A stretch of DNA of 32,444 nucleotides from Acidobacteriota bacterium. GTDB taxonomy: Bacteria; Acidobacteriota; Vicinamibacteria; Vicinamibacterales; CAVVIG01. Shown piece after piece: positions 1 to 10,887 of this stretch (position 1 is its first letter; each line of letters starts with the position of its first letter). The stretch spans positions 1 to 32,444 of the forward strand of contig QHWJ01000239.1 of the NCBI GenBank assembly GCA_003222535.1, in the 5' to 3' direction. A program made the position numbers and the translations under genes. The notes under the pieces are model-generated. The model did not search any database and was not told the DNA's origin. It worked only from the letters and a program-made list of their open reading frames with translations.

Positions 1-445
1 TCCAGGGTTTCCATCACACTCATGCCAGCTGCGAAACTGGCAGGTGGGATCGAGGCGTCGAATCCCGTGATACGCCCGGCGGAATCCTGTCGACTCAGAG
101 CGAAGCAAATGTCTGGCCGGGTTCCGGTCGGCCAATCGATCGTCCCCCTGCCGGCTTGAGGACGCGATCACGCTACGGATTGTGCGGCTGCGCACTCTGC
201 CGACCGTTGTTTGCCCTCGCGCGGAGACATCCCCAGGAGCGGGACTCGGCCTGTAAGGAGACGTTCGTCTCCCTCGCGGGCGACTTTTGAATCGTCAGGC
301 CGCTCGGTCTAGCTCTAGCTCAGCTAAAAGCAACTGGAAGAGGCGCGTGCCTGATAAGGGGGCGCCTGTCGCACGGCGGCAAAACGCCAGCACCGTCGCC
401 CCGCGCGTGCGTGCCTCCGCCTTCCTGCACGAATCGGCGACGAGG
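1..445. other. Gene-free edge stretch
   Basis: No convincing gene was found in this stretch downstream of the Hsp70 operon. On the minus strand an ATG at 23-21 opens a frame (M-S-V-M-E-T-L) that runs off the window edge; it could be the start of a neighbouring gene, but no ribosome binding site precedes it. A GGAGAC/GTCTCC hairpin with a GTTC loop lies at 257-272 and is followed some 14 nt later by a short T run (286-289), so it could be a weak plus-strand terminator for a gene outside the window. Nothing else is recognisable. Confidence 0.4.
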
Positions 446-3279
<2,834 letters not shown>

Positions 3280-3283
<4 letters not shown>

Positions 3284-5127
3284 GAACTGGCGCATCGGAT
3301 GTTCAGTTCGAGCTTCCAGCGGTGGTCGCCGTCGCGCTCGCGGCACCACAGCTCGAGCGTGCCGATCTCGGTCACCTGGCTCTGGAGCGTGACCGGCACA
3401 ACGGTCCCTTCGGCTTTGCCCTCCTTCTCCAGCGTCACTTCGAGCGGGCTCAGTTCCTCGATATCGTCTCCCCAGTCTTCGATCAGCACTCCAGGCGGAT
3501 CGGTCTTGCGCACGGTCGACGTCAAGAACCGGAACTCCGCGGGCTCGCCGATGGCGAGCCCGAATTCGCGTCCGGCGATGTCCGCGCTCGTGCCTTCCTC
3601 CATGCCGAACGGGACGACGCAGAGCACTTTGATGGGTGACGGGAAGCCCGGCACCGCGGGGAGCGCGCTCTCGACGCCGATGTAGTAGCTGCGCGACGCG
3701 CCGCTGCGGATGCGAATGCCCCGGCCGCCGGCGCGCACGCGTCCGTAGTACGCGGCGCCGCGGGCCACCGCGTGATCCAGATCCTGCGGGTCGAGCACGT
3801 GCGCCCGGTCCAGCGCGGCGAATCCCTCGCGCTCGAGCCAGGTGTTCAGCACATCGACGATGCGCGTCCGGAGCGCTTCCGCTTTCATCACGCCGCCGTT
3901 GAAGAGGACGTGCGTGGGGCAGGCGAGCCCGCTCGGCCCGCGCCGAATCGCGGAGGCGCCCGCCGCCTGCTGGGCCAGGAACCGCGCGAGGTGACGCGTC
4001 ACGGCGGGATCGGCCGCGTAAGGGAGCCCGAGCTCCTGCAATCCCCCCGGCCGTCGGCGCGCAGGCGTCTCGTCGGCGCGCACCTTGGGAAAGAAGCCGT
4101 CGAGCAGGACCTGATCGAGGTCCGCGCGCCGGAGATCCGTGCGAATCGCGCCGCCGATGAGCCGGCTCCCCTTGCCGAGGACGGTGACGGGATGCGCATC
4201 GCGATCCGCATGCGCGAAGAGCACCTCTTTCGCCACGCGGCTCTGATGCCAGAGCGTCTGAAGCTGCCAGCGATCGATCCGGTGCCCGGCCTGCTCGAGC
4301 CGCTGCTCTGCTACGCGGGCGAGCGCCAGATCCATGTTGTCGCCACCGAGCAGGATGTGATCGCCGATCGCGACGCGTTCAAGCGCCAGATCGCCGTCCT
4401 GCTCGCCGACGAGGATCAGGCTGAAGTCGGTCGTGCCGCCGCCGACGTCGCACACGAGGAGCAGATCGCCATGGCGGACCTGCCGGCGCCAGACCTGGCC
4501 GGCGGCGTCGATCCACGCGTAGCAGGCCGCCTGCGGCTCTTCGAGGAGCGTGACGCCCGGCAGACCGGCCGCTTCCGCGGCGCGGAGCGTCAGCTCGCGC
4601 GCTTCCTCGTCAAAGGACGCGGGCACCGTGAGGAACACCTGCTGCTGTTCCAGACCGCTCGCAAACCGCGCGGTCCACGCATGGCTGAGATGCCGGAGGT
4701 AGTCCGCCGAGGCGGTCACCGGCGACAGTTTCGGCACCTCCTCGGGGGCGCCCCACGGCAGAATCGCCGCCGTGCGGTTGGCGCCCGCAAACGACAGCCA
4801 GGACTTCGCCGAAGCGACGAGCCGCGCGGGGCTCTCCGATCCGCGCTTCCGCGCCAGCTCACCGACCACGTGGCCGGAATCGTCCGCCCAGGGCAGCGTC
4901 AGGCTTCCAGCGGGGAAGTCCAGCTCGCCGGCCACGTACAGAAACGAGGGCAGGAGCGTCAGCGGCGCGACTTCGCCTGGCTCGACGAGCTGCGGGATCG
5001 GCAGCACCTCGATCGGCGGCGGGTCATCGCCAGCCGTGAGCGCGGCGGTGGCGACTGCAGAGTTCGTGGTGCCGAGATCGATCCCGACCGCAAAGCGGGC
5101 GTCGGGCTTCCTGGCCCCCTTCGCCAT
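3280..5127 (-). CDS. Hsp70-family protein (short form)
   Basis: This 615-residue DnaK-like ATPase has the phosphate-1 motif GIDLGTTNS at residues 15-23, phosphate-2 motif VCDVGGGTTDF at 225-235 and FNGGV at about 409-413. After the ATPase half, about 190 residues remain, ending in a beta-rich segment with EIGTLELWC, the same segment as in the downstream paralogue, where the protein continues for some 350 residues more. The usual DnaK substrate-binding domain with a helical lid and EEVD-like tail is absent. Its ATG shares its A with the TGA of the DUF2760 gene (TGATG), and its own TGA overlaps the ATG of the next gene, so the three are very likely translated as a coupled unit. It is probably an ATP-driven chaperone working with the larger paralogue; the role is not known. 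Confidence 0.9.
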
Positions 5128-5633
5128 CAGCCCACCTCGATTTCGGCTTGCGCGACGACCGTTCTGGCCGCGCCCGAACCGAGCGGCGGCAGCTCGATGC
5201 GCGCCGCGCGCCAGCCGCAGTGGAGGAGCGTCCCCCGCAGCGGAGGACGCCCTGCCAGGTTGCCGACCAGGCGGATCGACGCCGGATCGACTGCGCTCGT
5301 GATGTCGATCGGTCCACCCTCGGTGCCGGGAAGCACGGGCTCGAGCGTCAGATATCGCTCCAGCACCTTGCGTGAGCCCGCGTGAACATCGCGAACCGCG
5401 GCGCCGACCTGCGCGTCGCTATACGTCCCGAGATCCTCCATCAGAAAATCGACGAGACGGCCGTCACGCTGAAAGAGCGCAAGCATCTGCACGGCGCGAT
5501 CGTGATTCTCCGAAAGAACCTGCACCGGTGGTGGGGATGCAAGCGGCTGCAGCTCAGTCGGCACGCGACCCTGAAAGAGAATCGTGAAAAACGCCGCGAA
5601 GCCGAGCCTCAGTCGCGTCCACACGCTATCCAT
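5127..5633 (-). CDS. DUF2760 domain protein
   Basis: This is a 168-residue protein with one hydrophobic N-terminal helix (about residues 8-20, LGFAAFFTILF), then the DUF2760 core with the block ALFQRDGRLVDFLMEDLG and a following YSDAQVGAAVRDVHAG segment. The function of DUF2760 is unknown. The start at 5633 is chosen because GGAG sits 6 nt upstream of this ATG; a TTG at 5645 is in frame but has no such site. It is the first gene of the operon with the two Hsp70-like proteins and overlaps the next by one base. The hydrophobic helix suggests membrane attachment, so it could recruit the Hsp70 pair to the membrane or serve as their adaptor; that is inference from context only. Confidence 0.82.
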   Translation of the reverse strand: MDSVWTRLRLGFAAFFTILFQGRVPTELQPLASPPPVQVLSENHDRAVQMLALFQRDGRLVDFLMEDLGTYSDAQVGAAVRDVHAGSRKVLERYLTLEPVLPGTEGGPIDITSAVDPASIRLVGNLAGRPPLRGTLLHCGWRAARIELPPLGSGAARTVVAQAEIEVG

Positions 5634-5715
5634 TACACGCTCCAACCTTTGATTGTGTCACGACGGGAGCGCCCGGCTGTGAGCTGAGCAGGGCGCTTCA
5701 GGCATCGAACGCCCT

Positions 5716-5721
5716 CATAAT
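5716..5721 (+). promoter_or_regulatory. Putative -10 element (CATAAT)
   Basis: CATAAT matches the sigma70 -10 consensus at five of six positions and lies 12 nt before the ATG at 5734. Transcription starting about 7 nt downstream would leave a leader of about 6 nt, too short for a ribosome binding site, and none is visible. No clear -35 was identified. Confidence 0.4.
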
Positions 5722-5733
5722 AGTCATCAGCCC

Positions 5734-6150
5734 ATGGATGCACCGGAACGATACGAACAATTGATCGCGTTTCTCGAGTCGAACCTGCCGGCGCCGGTCG
5801 ATCGGCAGGAAACCCCCGACGGCTCGGTGCAGTTCATCAGCGGCGAGCCCGCCGAGGTCGTGGTCTCGCTCACTGAAACCAGCGTCCTGGTCTCTGAATT
5901 CTCGGGTGTCTGGGAATCACAGTTCACCTTCGCCGCGAGGCCGCGTCGTGTCGGCGTCTTGAAGTGGCGGCGGCTGCAGGAGACGGCGCTTTTCAATGCG
6001 CTGGCCGTACTGATCAAAGGCGCGCGGGAGATGCGGCTGTCGCGCTTTCAGGTGTGCCGCTATTGCGGCCGCAGCACGGCGCCCGAGTGGATGCACGACG
6101 ACGGCGTGTGCCAGGCGTGCGCGGACCAGCACAGCGGCGCGATTCATTAG
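5734..6150 (+). CDS. Conserved hypothetical zinc-ribbon protein
   Basis: I do not recognise a named family. The 138-residue protein has an alpha/beta N-terminal part of about 105 residues and ends with a compact zinc-ribbon: CRYCG at about 109-113 and CQAC about 17 residues later, i.e. two CxxC knuckles that should bind one zinc ion. The domain order resembles small regulatory or RNA/DNA-associated proteins, but nothing fixes the role. It is transcribed divergently from the Hsp70 operon, with 100 bp between the two starts, and convergently with uup. No signal peptide is present, so it is cytoplasmic. Confidence 0.72.
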   Translation: MDAPERYEQLIAFLESNLPAPVDRQETPDGSVQFISGEPAEVVVSLTETSVLVSEFSGVWESQFTFAARPRRVGVLKWRRLQETALFNALAVLIKGAREMRLSRFQVCRYCGRSTAPEWMHDDGVCQACADQHSGAIH

Positions 6151-6163
6151 AATTTCACACGCC

Positions 6164-6212
6164 AGGGCGACTCTTTCAGGGTCGCCGTTCCGGCGAGGCT
6201 AAAAGCCCCGCC
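6164..6212. repeat. Family-B hairpin repeat between convergent genes
   Basis: At 6164-6186 lies a copy of the family-B hairpin with core GCGACTCTTTCAGGGTCGC, followed at 6192-6212 by a second hairpin, GGCGAGGCT-AAA-AGCCCCGCC (one mismatch). They fill most of the 89-bp gap between the ends of the zinc-ribbon gene and uup, which converge here, and are well placed to act as transcript-end hairpins on both strands. No T tract follows, so intrinsic termination is not obvious. Confidence 0.7.
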
Positions 6213-6239
6213 CGGCGGTTTGAAGGGCTGCAGAGACGA

Positions 6240-8159
6240 TCAACGCCGCGAATCGAGGTCGTCCCATCGGGCGTAGGCGCCGGTCAGCTCGCACTGCAGC
6301 TCCTCGACGCGCGCGAGCGAAGCCTTGATCGCATCGGCGGACTCTTTGTAAAAATCGGCGCCGGCAATCCTCTCGGCGAGCGCGCGCTGCTCGGACTCGA
6401 TCGCCTCGATGCGGGGTGGCAGCGCCTCGAGTTCGCGCTGTTCTTTATAAGAGAGCTTCTTTCGTGCGGGGTCAGGCGCGCGGCCCCGCTGAAGCGGGGC
6501 CCTACTCGTGGGGTGAAGCGGGGCCTCATTCGTGGGGCGCCCCTTCAGGGGTGCCGTCTCGCCGCCCGACACGCCCCGCTGAAGCGGGGCCCTGCTCTGA
6601 CGCTGCCTCACCCAATCCTCATACCCGCCGACGAATTCCTGCACGCGGCCGTCGCCCTCGAACACGAACGTGCTGGTGACGACGTTGTCGAGAAACACCC
6701 GGTCGTGGCTGACGAGCAGCAGCGTGCCCGGCCACTCGATGAGCTGCTCTTCCAGAAGATCCAATGTTTCCAGATCGAGATCGTTGGTCGGCTCGTCGAG
6801 GATGAGCACGTTGGCGGGCCGCGTGAACAGCCGCGCGAGCAGCAGACGATTGCGCTCGCCCCCAGACAGCGCCTTCACCGGCGAGCGCGCGCGCTCGCCG
6901 GAAAACAGAAAGTCGCGCAGGTACGCATGGACGTGGCGCGTTCGGCCGTTCGCCGTCACCGTGTCGTTCCCCTCGCCCACCGTGTCGAACACGGTCCGCT
7001 CGGGATCGAGCTGCTCGCGCTGCTGGTCGTAGTACGCGATCTGGACGTTCGCGCCGTGCCGCACATCCCCTTGGTCCGGCTTCAGCTCCCCGAGCAGCAT
7101 TCGCAACAGGGTTGTCTTGCCCGCGCCGTTCGAGCCGATGAGGCCGATACGATCGCCACGCATCACCCGCACCGAGAAATCGCGCACCACACACGCCCCA
7201 CCGCGCCCCCCCTCACCCCGCACCTCCGCACCTCGCACTTCCCGCACTTCCCCACCCCGCACCTCACCGAAGGCCTTCGAGACGTGCTTCATTTCAAAGA
7301 CGAGCTTCGCCGACTGCTCCGCCTGCTCGACCTGCAGCCGGACGTTGCCCATCTGGCCGCGTCGCGCCGCGCGCTCCGCCCGCATCGCCTCCAGCGCCTT
7401 CACACGGCCTTCGTTTCTCGTCCGCCGCGCCTTGATGCCCTGGCGCAGCCACACTTCTTCCTCGGCGAGCTTCCTGTCGAACTTCTCCTGCAGCACGGCT
7501 TCGTTGGCGAGTGCCGCCTCCTTCCGCCGCAGGTACGTGGCGTAGTCGCCGGGCCAGGACGTCAGCTGACCGCGATCGAGCTCGACGATCCGCGTCGCGA
7601 GACGCTGGAGGAACGCGCGGTCGTGCGTCACGAACATCACCGCGCCGTCATAGTCCGCGAGGAAGCCTTCCAGCCAGGTGATGGCGTCGATGTCCAGATG
7701 GTTCGTCGGCTCGTCGAGCAGCAGCAGGTCCGGCTGGCCGACCAGCGCGCGCGCCATCAGCACACGCCGGCGCCATCCGCCCGACAGCGTGTCCACCATC
7801 GCGGCGGCCGGCAGCGCGAGTCGCGACAGCACGAGGTCCACGTGGTGCTCGCGCAGCCATGCTTCGTCCTCGTCGAGATGATGCGTGTGCCCTTCGGCGA
7901 CGACGTCGAAGACGGATCGGCTCGCCGAGAGCGGCACGTCCTGCTCGAGCCGCGCCACTCGAAGCGACGGCTGACGCCAGACGCTCCCGGAATCGACCGA
8001 CGTCTCGCCGCTGATGATCTTGAGGAGCGTCGATTTCCCGGCGCCGTTTCGCCCGATCACCGACACGCGCTCGCGCGGCTCGACCTGAAGCGCCACTTCA
8101 TCGAGCAGCGGCAGATGGCCATACGCGATCGACACGCGGTCCAGAGACACCAGAGGCAC
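6240..8159 (-). CDS. uup: ABC-F family ATPase Uup
   Basis: This is a cytoplasmic ABC-F protein of 639 residues with two ATPase domains and no membrane segments. ABC1: Walker A GRNGAGKS 36-43, signature LSGGW 125-129, Walker B LLLLDEP 145-151. ABC2: Walker A GSNGAGKT 342-349, LSGGERNR about 431-438, Walker B VLILDEP 451-457. The C-terminal coiled coil starts with LSYKEQRELEALP at about 569, typical of Uup, a ribosome- and DNA-associated member. Two insertions are odd. Residues about 299-323 are a Gly/Glu/Val/Arg-rich run from an iterated DNA word between the first strand and core of ABC2. Residues about 522-563 (repeated RAPLQRG) translate copies of the intergenic hairpin repeat between ABC2 and the coiled coil. 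The start is GTG 8159, with TACGTT 6 nt upstream and no ribosome binding site. Confidence 0.92.
   Translation of the reverse strand: MPLVSLDRVSIAYGHLPLLDEVALQVEPRERVSVIGRNGAGKSTLLKIISGETSVDSGSVWRQPSLRVARLEQDVPLSASRSVFDVVAEGHTHHLDEDEAWLREHHVDLVLSRLALPAAAMVDTLSGGWRRRVLMARALVGQPDLLLLDEPTNHLDIDAITWLEGFLADYDGAVMFVTHDRAFLQRLATRIVELDRGQLTSWPGDYATYLRRKEAALANEAVLQEKFDRKLAEEEVWLRQGIKARRTRNEGRVKALEAMRAERAARRGQMGNVRLQVEQAEQSAKLVFEMKHVSKAFGEVRGGEVREVRGAEVRGEGGRGGACVVRDFSVRVMRGDRIGLIGSNGAGKTTLLRMLLGELKPDQGDVRHGANVQIAYYDQQREQLDPERTVFDTVGEGNDTVTANGRTRHVHAYLRDFLFSGERARSPVKALSGGERNRLLLARLFTRPANVLILDEPTNDLDLETLDLLEEQLIEWPGTLLLVSHDRVFLDNVVTSTFVFEGDGRVQEFVGGYEDWVRQRQSRAPLQRGVSGGETAPLKGRPTNEAPLHPTSRAPLQRGRAPDPARKKLSYKEQRELEALPPRIEAIESEQRALAERIAGADFYKESADAIKASLARVEELQCELTGAYARWDDLDSRR
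6482..6590. repeat. Hairpin repeats inside uup coding sequence
   Basis: Four family-B copies lie in frame in uup. Full palindromes are GGCCCCGCTGAAGCGGGGCC at 6482-6501 and a near-identical one at 6573-6590, with GGCGCCCCTTCAGGGGTGCC at 6536-6555 and a half copy around 6509-6526. They encode the linker between the second ATPase domain and the C-terminal coiled coil. Confidence 0.9.
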
Positions 8160-8225
8160 TCAGGAAACGTACCACAGGGTGTGAGATTGCAGATTCTGAG
8201 CTACCATCGCCTGCGCCCGACCGTC

Positions 8226-8309
8226 GTGTCCGGCTTCAGTCGGATACTCAGCCGTGGGGTCCGAGTTCTGGCGGACACGCAGCCGTGGAGTCCGGCTTCA
8301 GCCGGACCC
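8226..8309. repeat. Family-A hairpin array, 31-bp period
   Basis: Three copies of the family-A hairpin start at 8226, 8257 and 8288, exactly 31 bp apart. The last is a perfect AGTCCGGCTTCAGCCGGACC; the first has TTCAG with one stem change and the middle one is degenerate. The spacer CAGCCGTGG is repeated between copies. They occupy the gap between the divergent uup and M29-like genes, directly upstream of the ribosome binding site of the latter. Confidence 0.85.
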
Positions 8310-8322
8310 TGGAGCCCGGAGC

Positions 8323-9492
8323 ATGCGACGCTTTCCCCTCGGCCTTCTCACGATCGCGTTCGCGGCGACGCTCGTTGCGCAGCCGCGCCTGACGTTGGAC
8401 TACCCCGCCATGGCGAGGAAGCTCGTCGGTCAGCTCGCGCTGAAGCGGGGCGAGCGCGTGATGTCGGTCGCGCATCCCGGCGTCTTCGACGATCTGCTCC
8501 CCTACATCCGCTATGAAGTGATGCGCGCCGGCGGCATCGATCTCGGCGTCGTCGAGGTGCTGCGCGAGCCGGTGCCCGAGTCGTTCGACGCCGCGGTGCT
8601 GCAGACAGGCGCGCGCGAATCGCGGGCGCATTACAAGGCGATGTTCCGCGACGTGGACGCCGCGATCATGATGCCGGGCGCGACCACCGCGCATCCCGCC
8701 TATCTCGCGATGCAGGACTGGCTGAAGGACGACCTCTCGGAACATCGCGGCCGGCGGACCGTGCACTTCCACTGGATCGAGAACGGGAGCGCGTACCCGA
8801 TCGCCGGTCAACCGCTGCCGTCCCGGTCCGCGATGGACGCGCAGTATCAGCGCGCGCTGCTCCAGACCGACTACAAGGCGCTCGCCGGCGCGGAGCGCCG
8901 GTTTGCGGCGGCTCTGCGCGAAGGCGAGGTGCACATCCTGTCGCCGGGTGGAACGGACCTTCGATTCCGCACCGGCGATCGGCCGGTGAACCTGCAGGAC
9001 GGCGACGCGTCCGCCGCGCGCGCCGCGCTGGGCAAGGTGCTCGTGGACAAGGAAGTGGAGCTGCCCGCCGGCGTCGTGCGCGTCGCGCCGCTCGAGGACA
9101 CGGTCGGCGGCATCATCGCGTTTCCGCCCTCGCAGTGGGACGGCCGGCCCGTGGAAGGACTGCGGCTGCGCTTCTCGAAAGGCCGCGTCGTCGAGATCAC
9201 CGCTTCGTCCGGCAGAGACGCGGTGGAAGCGGAGATACAGAAGGCAGGCGAGGCCGGCCGCGCGTTCCGCGAGATTGGCCTGGGATTCAACCCGCTGCTC
9301 GCGGTCGCCGAGCGCTCGCCCTGGATTCCGTACTACGGCTACGGCGCCGGCGTCGTGCGCCTGTCGCTCGGCGACAACACCGAGCTCGGCGGCACGGTGA
9401 CCGGCGGATACGTGCGCTGGAATTTCTTCACGGACCTGACCGTCACCGTCGGCGGCACCACGTGGGTCCGCGGCGGTAAGCTAGTGATGTAG
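8323..9492 (+). CDS. Secreted M29 aminopeptidase-like protein
   Basis: The 389-residue product starts with a signal peptide (MRRFPLG, then a hydrophobic run to LVAQ), so it is exported. The body resembles the thermophilic metallopeptidase family M29 (AmpS/AmpT). It has an N-terminal domain with an MxGATTAHPAY segment and a C-terminal half with VEGLRLRFSKGRVVEI, REIGLGFNP and LSLGDNTELGG. M29 enzymes bind two metals through Glu, His, Tyr and Asp residues. Here the usual His in the strand before LSLG is Arg (VVRLSLG), and the usual HxD near the C-terminus reads WNFFTD, so the canonical metal site appears incomplete. Start ATG 8323 is chosen for GGAG 8 nt upstream and the signal peptide. The stop TAG is the first three bases of a hairpin repeat. 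It may be a non-canonical or inactive peptidase. Confidence 0.7.
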   Translation: MRRFPLGLLTIAFAATLVAQPRLTLDYPAMARKLVGQLALKRGERVMSVAHPGVFDDLLPYIRYEVMRAGGIDLGVVEVLREPVPESFDAAVLQTGARESRAHYKAMFRDVDAAIMMPGATTAHPAYLAMQDWLKDDLSEHRGRRTVHFHWIENGSAYPIAGQPLPSRSAMDAQYQRALLQTDYKALAGAERRFAAALREGEVHILSPGGTDLRFRTGDRPVNLQDGDASAARAALGKVLVDKEVELPAGVVRVAPLEDTVGGIIAFPPSQWDGRPVEGLRLRFSKGRVVEITASSGRDAVEAEIQKAGEAGRAFREIGLGFNPLLAVAERSPWIPYYGYGAGVVRLSLGDNTELGGTVTGGYVRWNFFTDLTVTVGGTTWVRGGKLVM

Positions 9493-9551
9493 GGCGCCCG
9501 AATTCAGCGGTGTCGTCCAAAGTTTACGTAGGGCGCCCCTTTAGGGGTGCC
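9490..9551. repeat. Two family-B hairpin repeats
   Basis: A degenerate copy (TAGGGCGCCCGAATTCAGCG and on, 9490-9514) begins exactly at the TAG stop of the upstream gene. A better copy with core GCGCCCCTTTAGGGGTGC lies at 9529-9551, 9 nt before the start codon of the next gene. The second could form a hairpin next to the ribosome landing zone of that gene. Confidence 0.8.
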
Positions 9552-9560
9552 GTTCAAACC

Positions 9561-9860
9561 ATGGCTGACGACAAACCTCTCAAATCCTCGCTCGAGCTCG
9601 CGATGGAGCGTCTTCGCAAGGACGATGCGGACGCCGGCGTCGAGTCGCGCGCCATCACCGACGAACAGAAGGCGGCCATCGCCGAAGTCCGCAACTTCTA
9701 CGAGGCGAAGATCGCCGAGCACGAAGTGCTGCATCAGTCGCGGATACGCGCCACGCGCGATCCTGCCGAGCGCGAGACGCTCGCGCAGGAATATCGCATC
9801 GGCCGCGAGCGGCTCACGTCGGACCGCGAGTCGAAGATTGCAAAGATCCGTCATGGCTGA
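9561..9860 (+). CDS. Small charged helical protein, unknown function
   Basis: I do not recognise this 99-residue protein. It is rich in Glu, Arg, Lys and Ala with almost no hydrophobic core beyond heptad-like positions, and is predicted to be almost entirely alpha helical (for example ELAMERLRKDD, then EQKAAIAEVRNFYEAKIAEH), suggesting a coiled-coil dimer or hairpin. The start ATG at 9561 follows a hairpin repeat and lacks a clear ribosome binding site. The last residues (RHG) and TGA stop lie inside the left arm of a long inverted repeat. It sits between two exported proteins but has no signal peptide itself. Confidence 0.65.
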   Translation: MADDKPLKSSLELAMERLRKDDADAGVESRAITDEQKAAIAEVRNFYEAKIAEHEVLHQSRIRATRDPAERETLAQEYRIGRERLTSDRESKIAKIRHG

Positions 9861-9957
9861 TGGCTCATGGCTTATGGCTATGGTTGATGGCGGGCATTGT
9901 TGCCATCGGCCATTCATGATTAGCCACGAGCCATCAGCCATGAGCCATCAGCCATGA
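9851..9957. repeat. Perfect 22-bp inverted repeat spanning stop and next start
   Basis: The 22 bases at 9851-9872 are the exact reverse complement of 9936-9957. The arms are made of the iterated words GGCTGATGGCTCAT and its complement. The left arm contains the TGA stop (9858-9860) of the small helical gene; the right arm contains the ATG (9954-9956) of the DUF4159 gene. The 63 bases between carry further degenerate words (TTATGGCTATGG, TAGCCACGAG). Confidence 0.93.
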
Positions 9958-10754
9958 CGTTCGTCAGAAAGTTCACGACCGCCGCCGTCGTGATCGGATT
10001 CGCGATGGCGGCGCTGGCGCAGCGCCGGTACTTCGACGAGTTCGGTTACCGCGGGCGGGAGCCGGCGATCCGCAACGTCCCGTACGACGGGCAATTCACT
10101 TTCGTCCGCGTGAGGTACGAGACCGCTCCCGGCGGCTACTGGGCCGGCGGCCGGCCGGCCTGGATTCACGGATACCCGCTGGCCGAGCAGAACCTCATGC
10201 GGATCATGAACGACATCAGCTATCTCGGCCCGCGGCTCGACGACATCAACGTGCTGTCGCTGGACGACCCGGAGCTGGGCAGGTATCCGATCGCGTACAT
10301 CATCGAGGTCGGCTGGTGGACGCTCACCGACCGCGAAGCCGCGGCGCTGCGCGCGTACATCCAGAAGGGCGGCTTCGTCATCGTCGACGACTTCAAGGTC
10401 CTCGGCTGGCGAGGCATCGACAGCGGCGGCTGGGACCCGTTCGAGGCAAACATGAAGCGCGTCCTGCCGGACGTGCGCTTCGTCGACATGGACGCGTCGC
10501 ATCCCATCTTCCACTCGTTCTTCGAGATCAACACGCTGTACAATTTCCCGCAGGCCTACAACGCCGGCCGCCCCATCTTCCGCGGCGTCTTCGAGGACAA
10601 CGACCCGGGCAAGCGCCTCGAGATGATCGTGAACTACAACACGGATATCTCGCAGTTCTGGGAGTGGTCCGGCCGCGGACTGCGCCCGGTGGACGACACG
10701 AACGAAGCCTACAAGCTCGGCGTGAATTACCTCATGTACGGTATGACCCACTAG
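9954..10754 (+). CDS. Exported DUF4159 domain protein
   Basis: This is a 266-residue protein with a signal peptide (VRKFTTAAVVIGFAMAALA, cleavage probably near AQ) followed by the DUF4159 domain. Visible blocks are FTFVRVRYE, a WTLTDREAAALRAYIQKGGF segment and FVIVDDF. The DUF4159 fold is related to glutamine-amidotransferase-like or VWA-adjacent periplasmic domains; the biochemical role is unknown. In Acidobacteriota and related groups such genes often occur near MoxR/VWA clusters, which is not the case here. The start is odd: the ATG lies in the right arm of a perfect 22-bp inverted repeat, with no ribosome binding site. The signal peptide begins right after it, so no alternative start fits better. 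Confidence 0.85.
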   Translation: MTFVRKFTTAAVVIGFAMAALAQRRYFDEFGYRGREPAIRNVPYDGQFTFVRVRYETAPGGYWAGGRPAWIHGYPLAEQNLMRIMNDISYLGPRLDDINVLSLDDPELGRYPIAYIIEVGWWTLTDREAAALRAYIQKGGFVIVDDFKVLGWRGIDSGGWDPFEANMKRVLPDVRFVDMDASHPIFHSFFEINTLYNFPQAYNAGRPIFRGVFEDNDPGKRLEMIVNYNTDISQFWEWSGRGLRPVDDTNEAYKLGVNYLMYGMTH

Positions 10755-10787
10755 GACCTGGCTGGACGCGGGCGTCGGGCGGTTCTT

Positions 10788-10865
10788 GTCGACCCTGAAA
10801 GAGTCGACCTCCACCTTCCCGCGATTGGACCCCACCTAATGTAGGGCGACCCTTTCAGGGTCGCC
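10788..10865. repeat. Two hairpin repeats before the mgtC-like gene
   Basis: GTCGACCCTGAAAGAGTCGA at 10788-10807 is a family-B variant read from the other strand. A perfect copy with core GCGACCCTTTCAGGGTCGC lies within 10842-10865. They fill the gap between the DUF4159 gene and the MgtC/SapB gene and could act as a transcript-end or leader hairpin. Confidence 0.82.
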
Positions 10866-10887
10866 TGCAGCCGTGCGAGGATACGGC

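Noticed and set aside
1-23. Possible N-terminus of a minus-strand gene leaving the window
   Set aside because: Only seven codons are visible and no ribosome binding site precedes the ATG, so it is not listed as a gene.
3772-5385. Plus-strand open frame of about 540 codons
   Set aside because: Antisense to the shorter Hsp70-like gene and DUF2760 gene; low-complexity composition and no recognisable motif.
5964-8516. Plus-strand open frame of about 850 codons
   Set aside because: It runs antisense through uup and across two intergenic hairpin regions; no domain can be seen.
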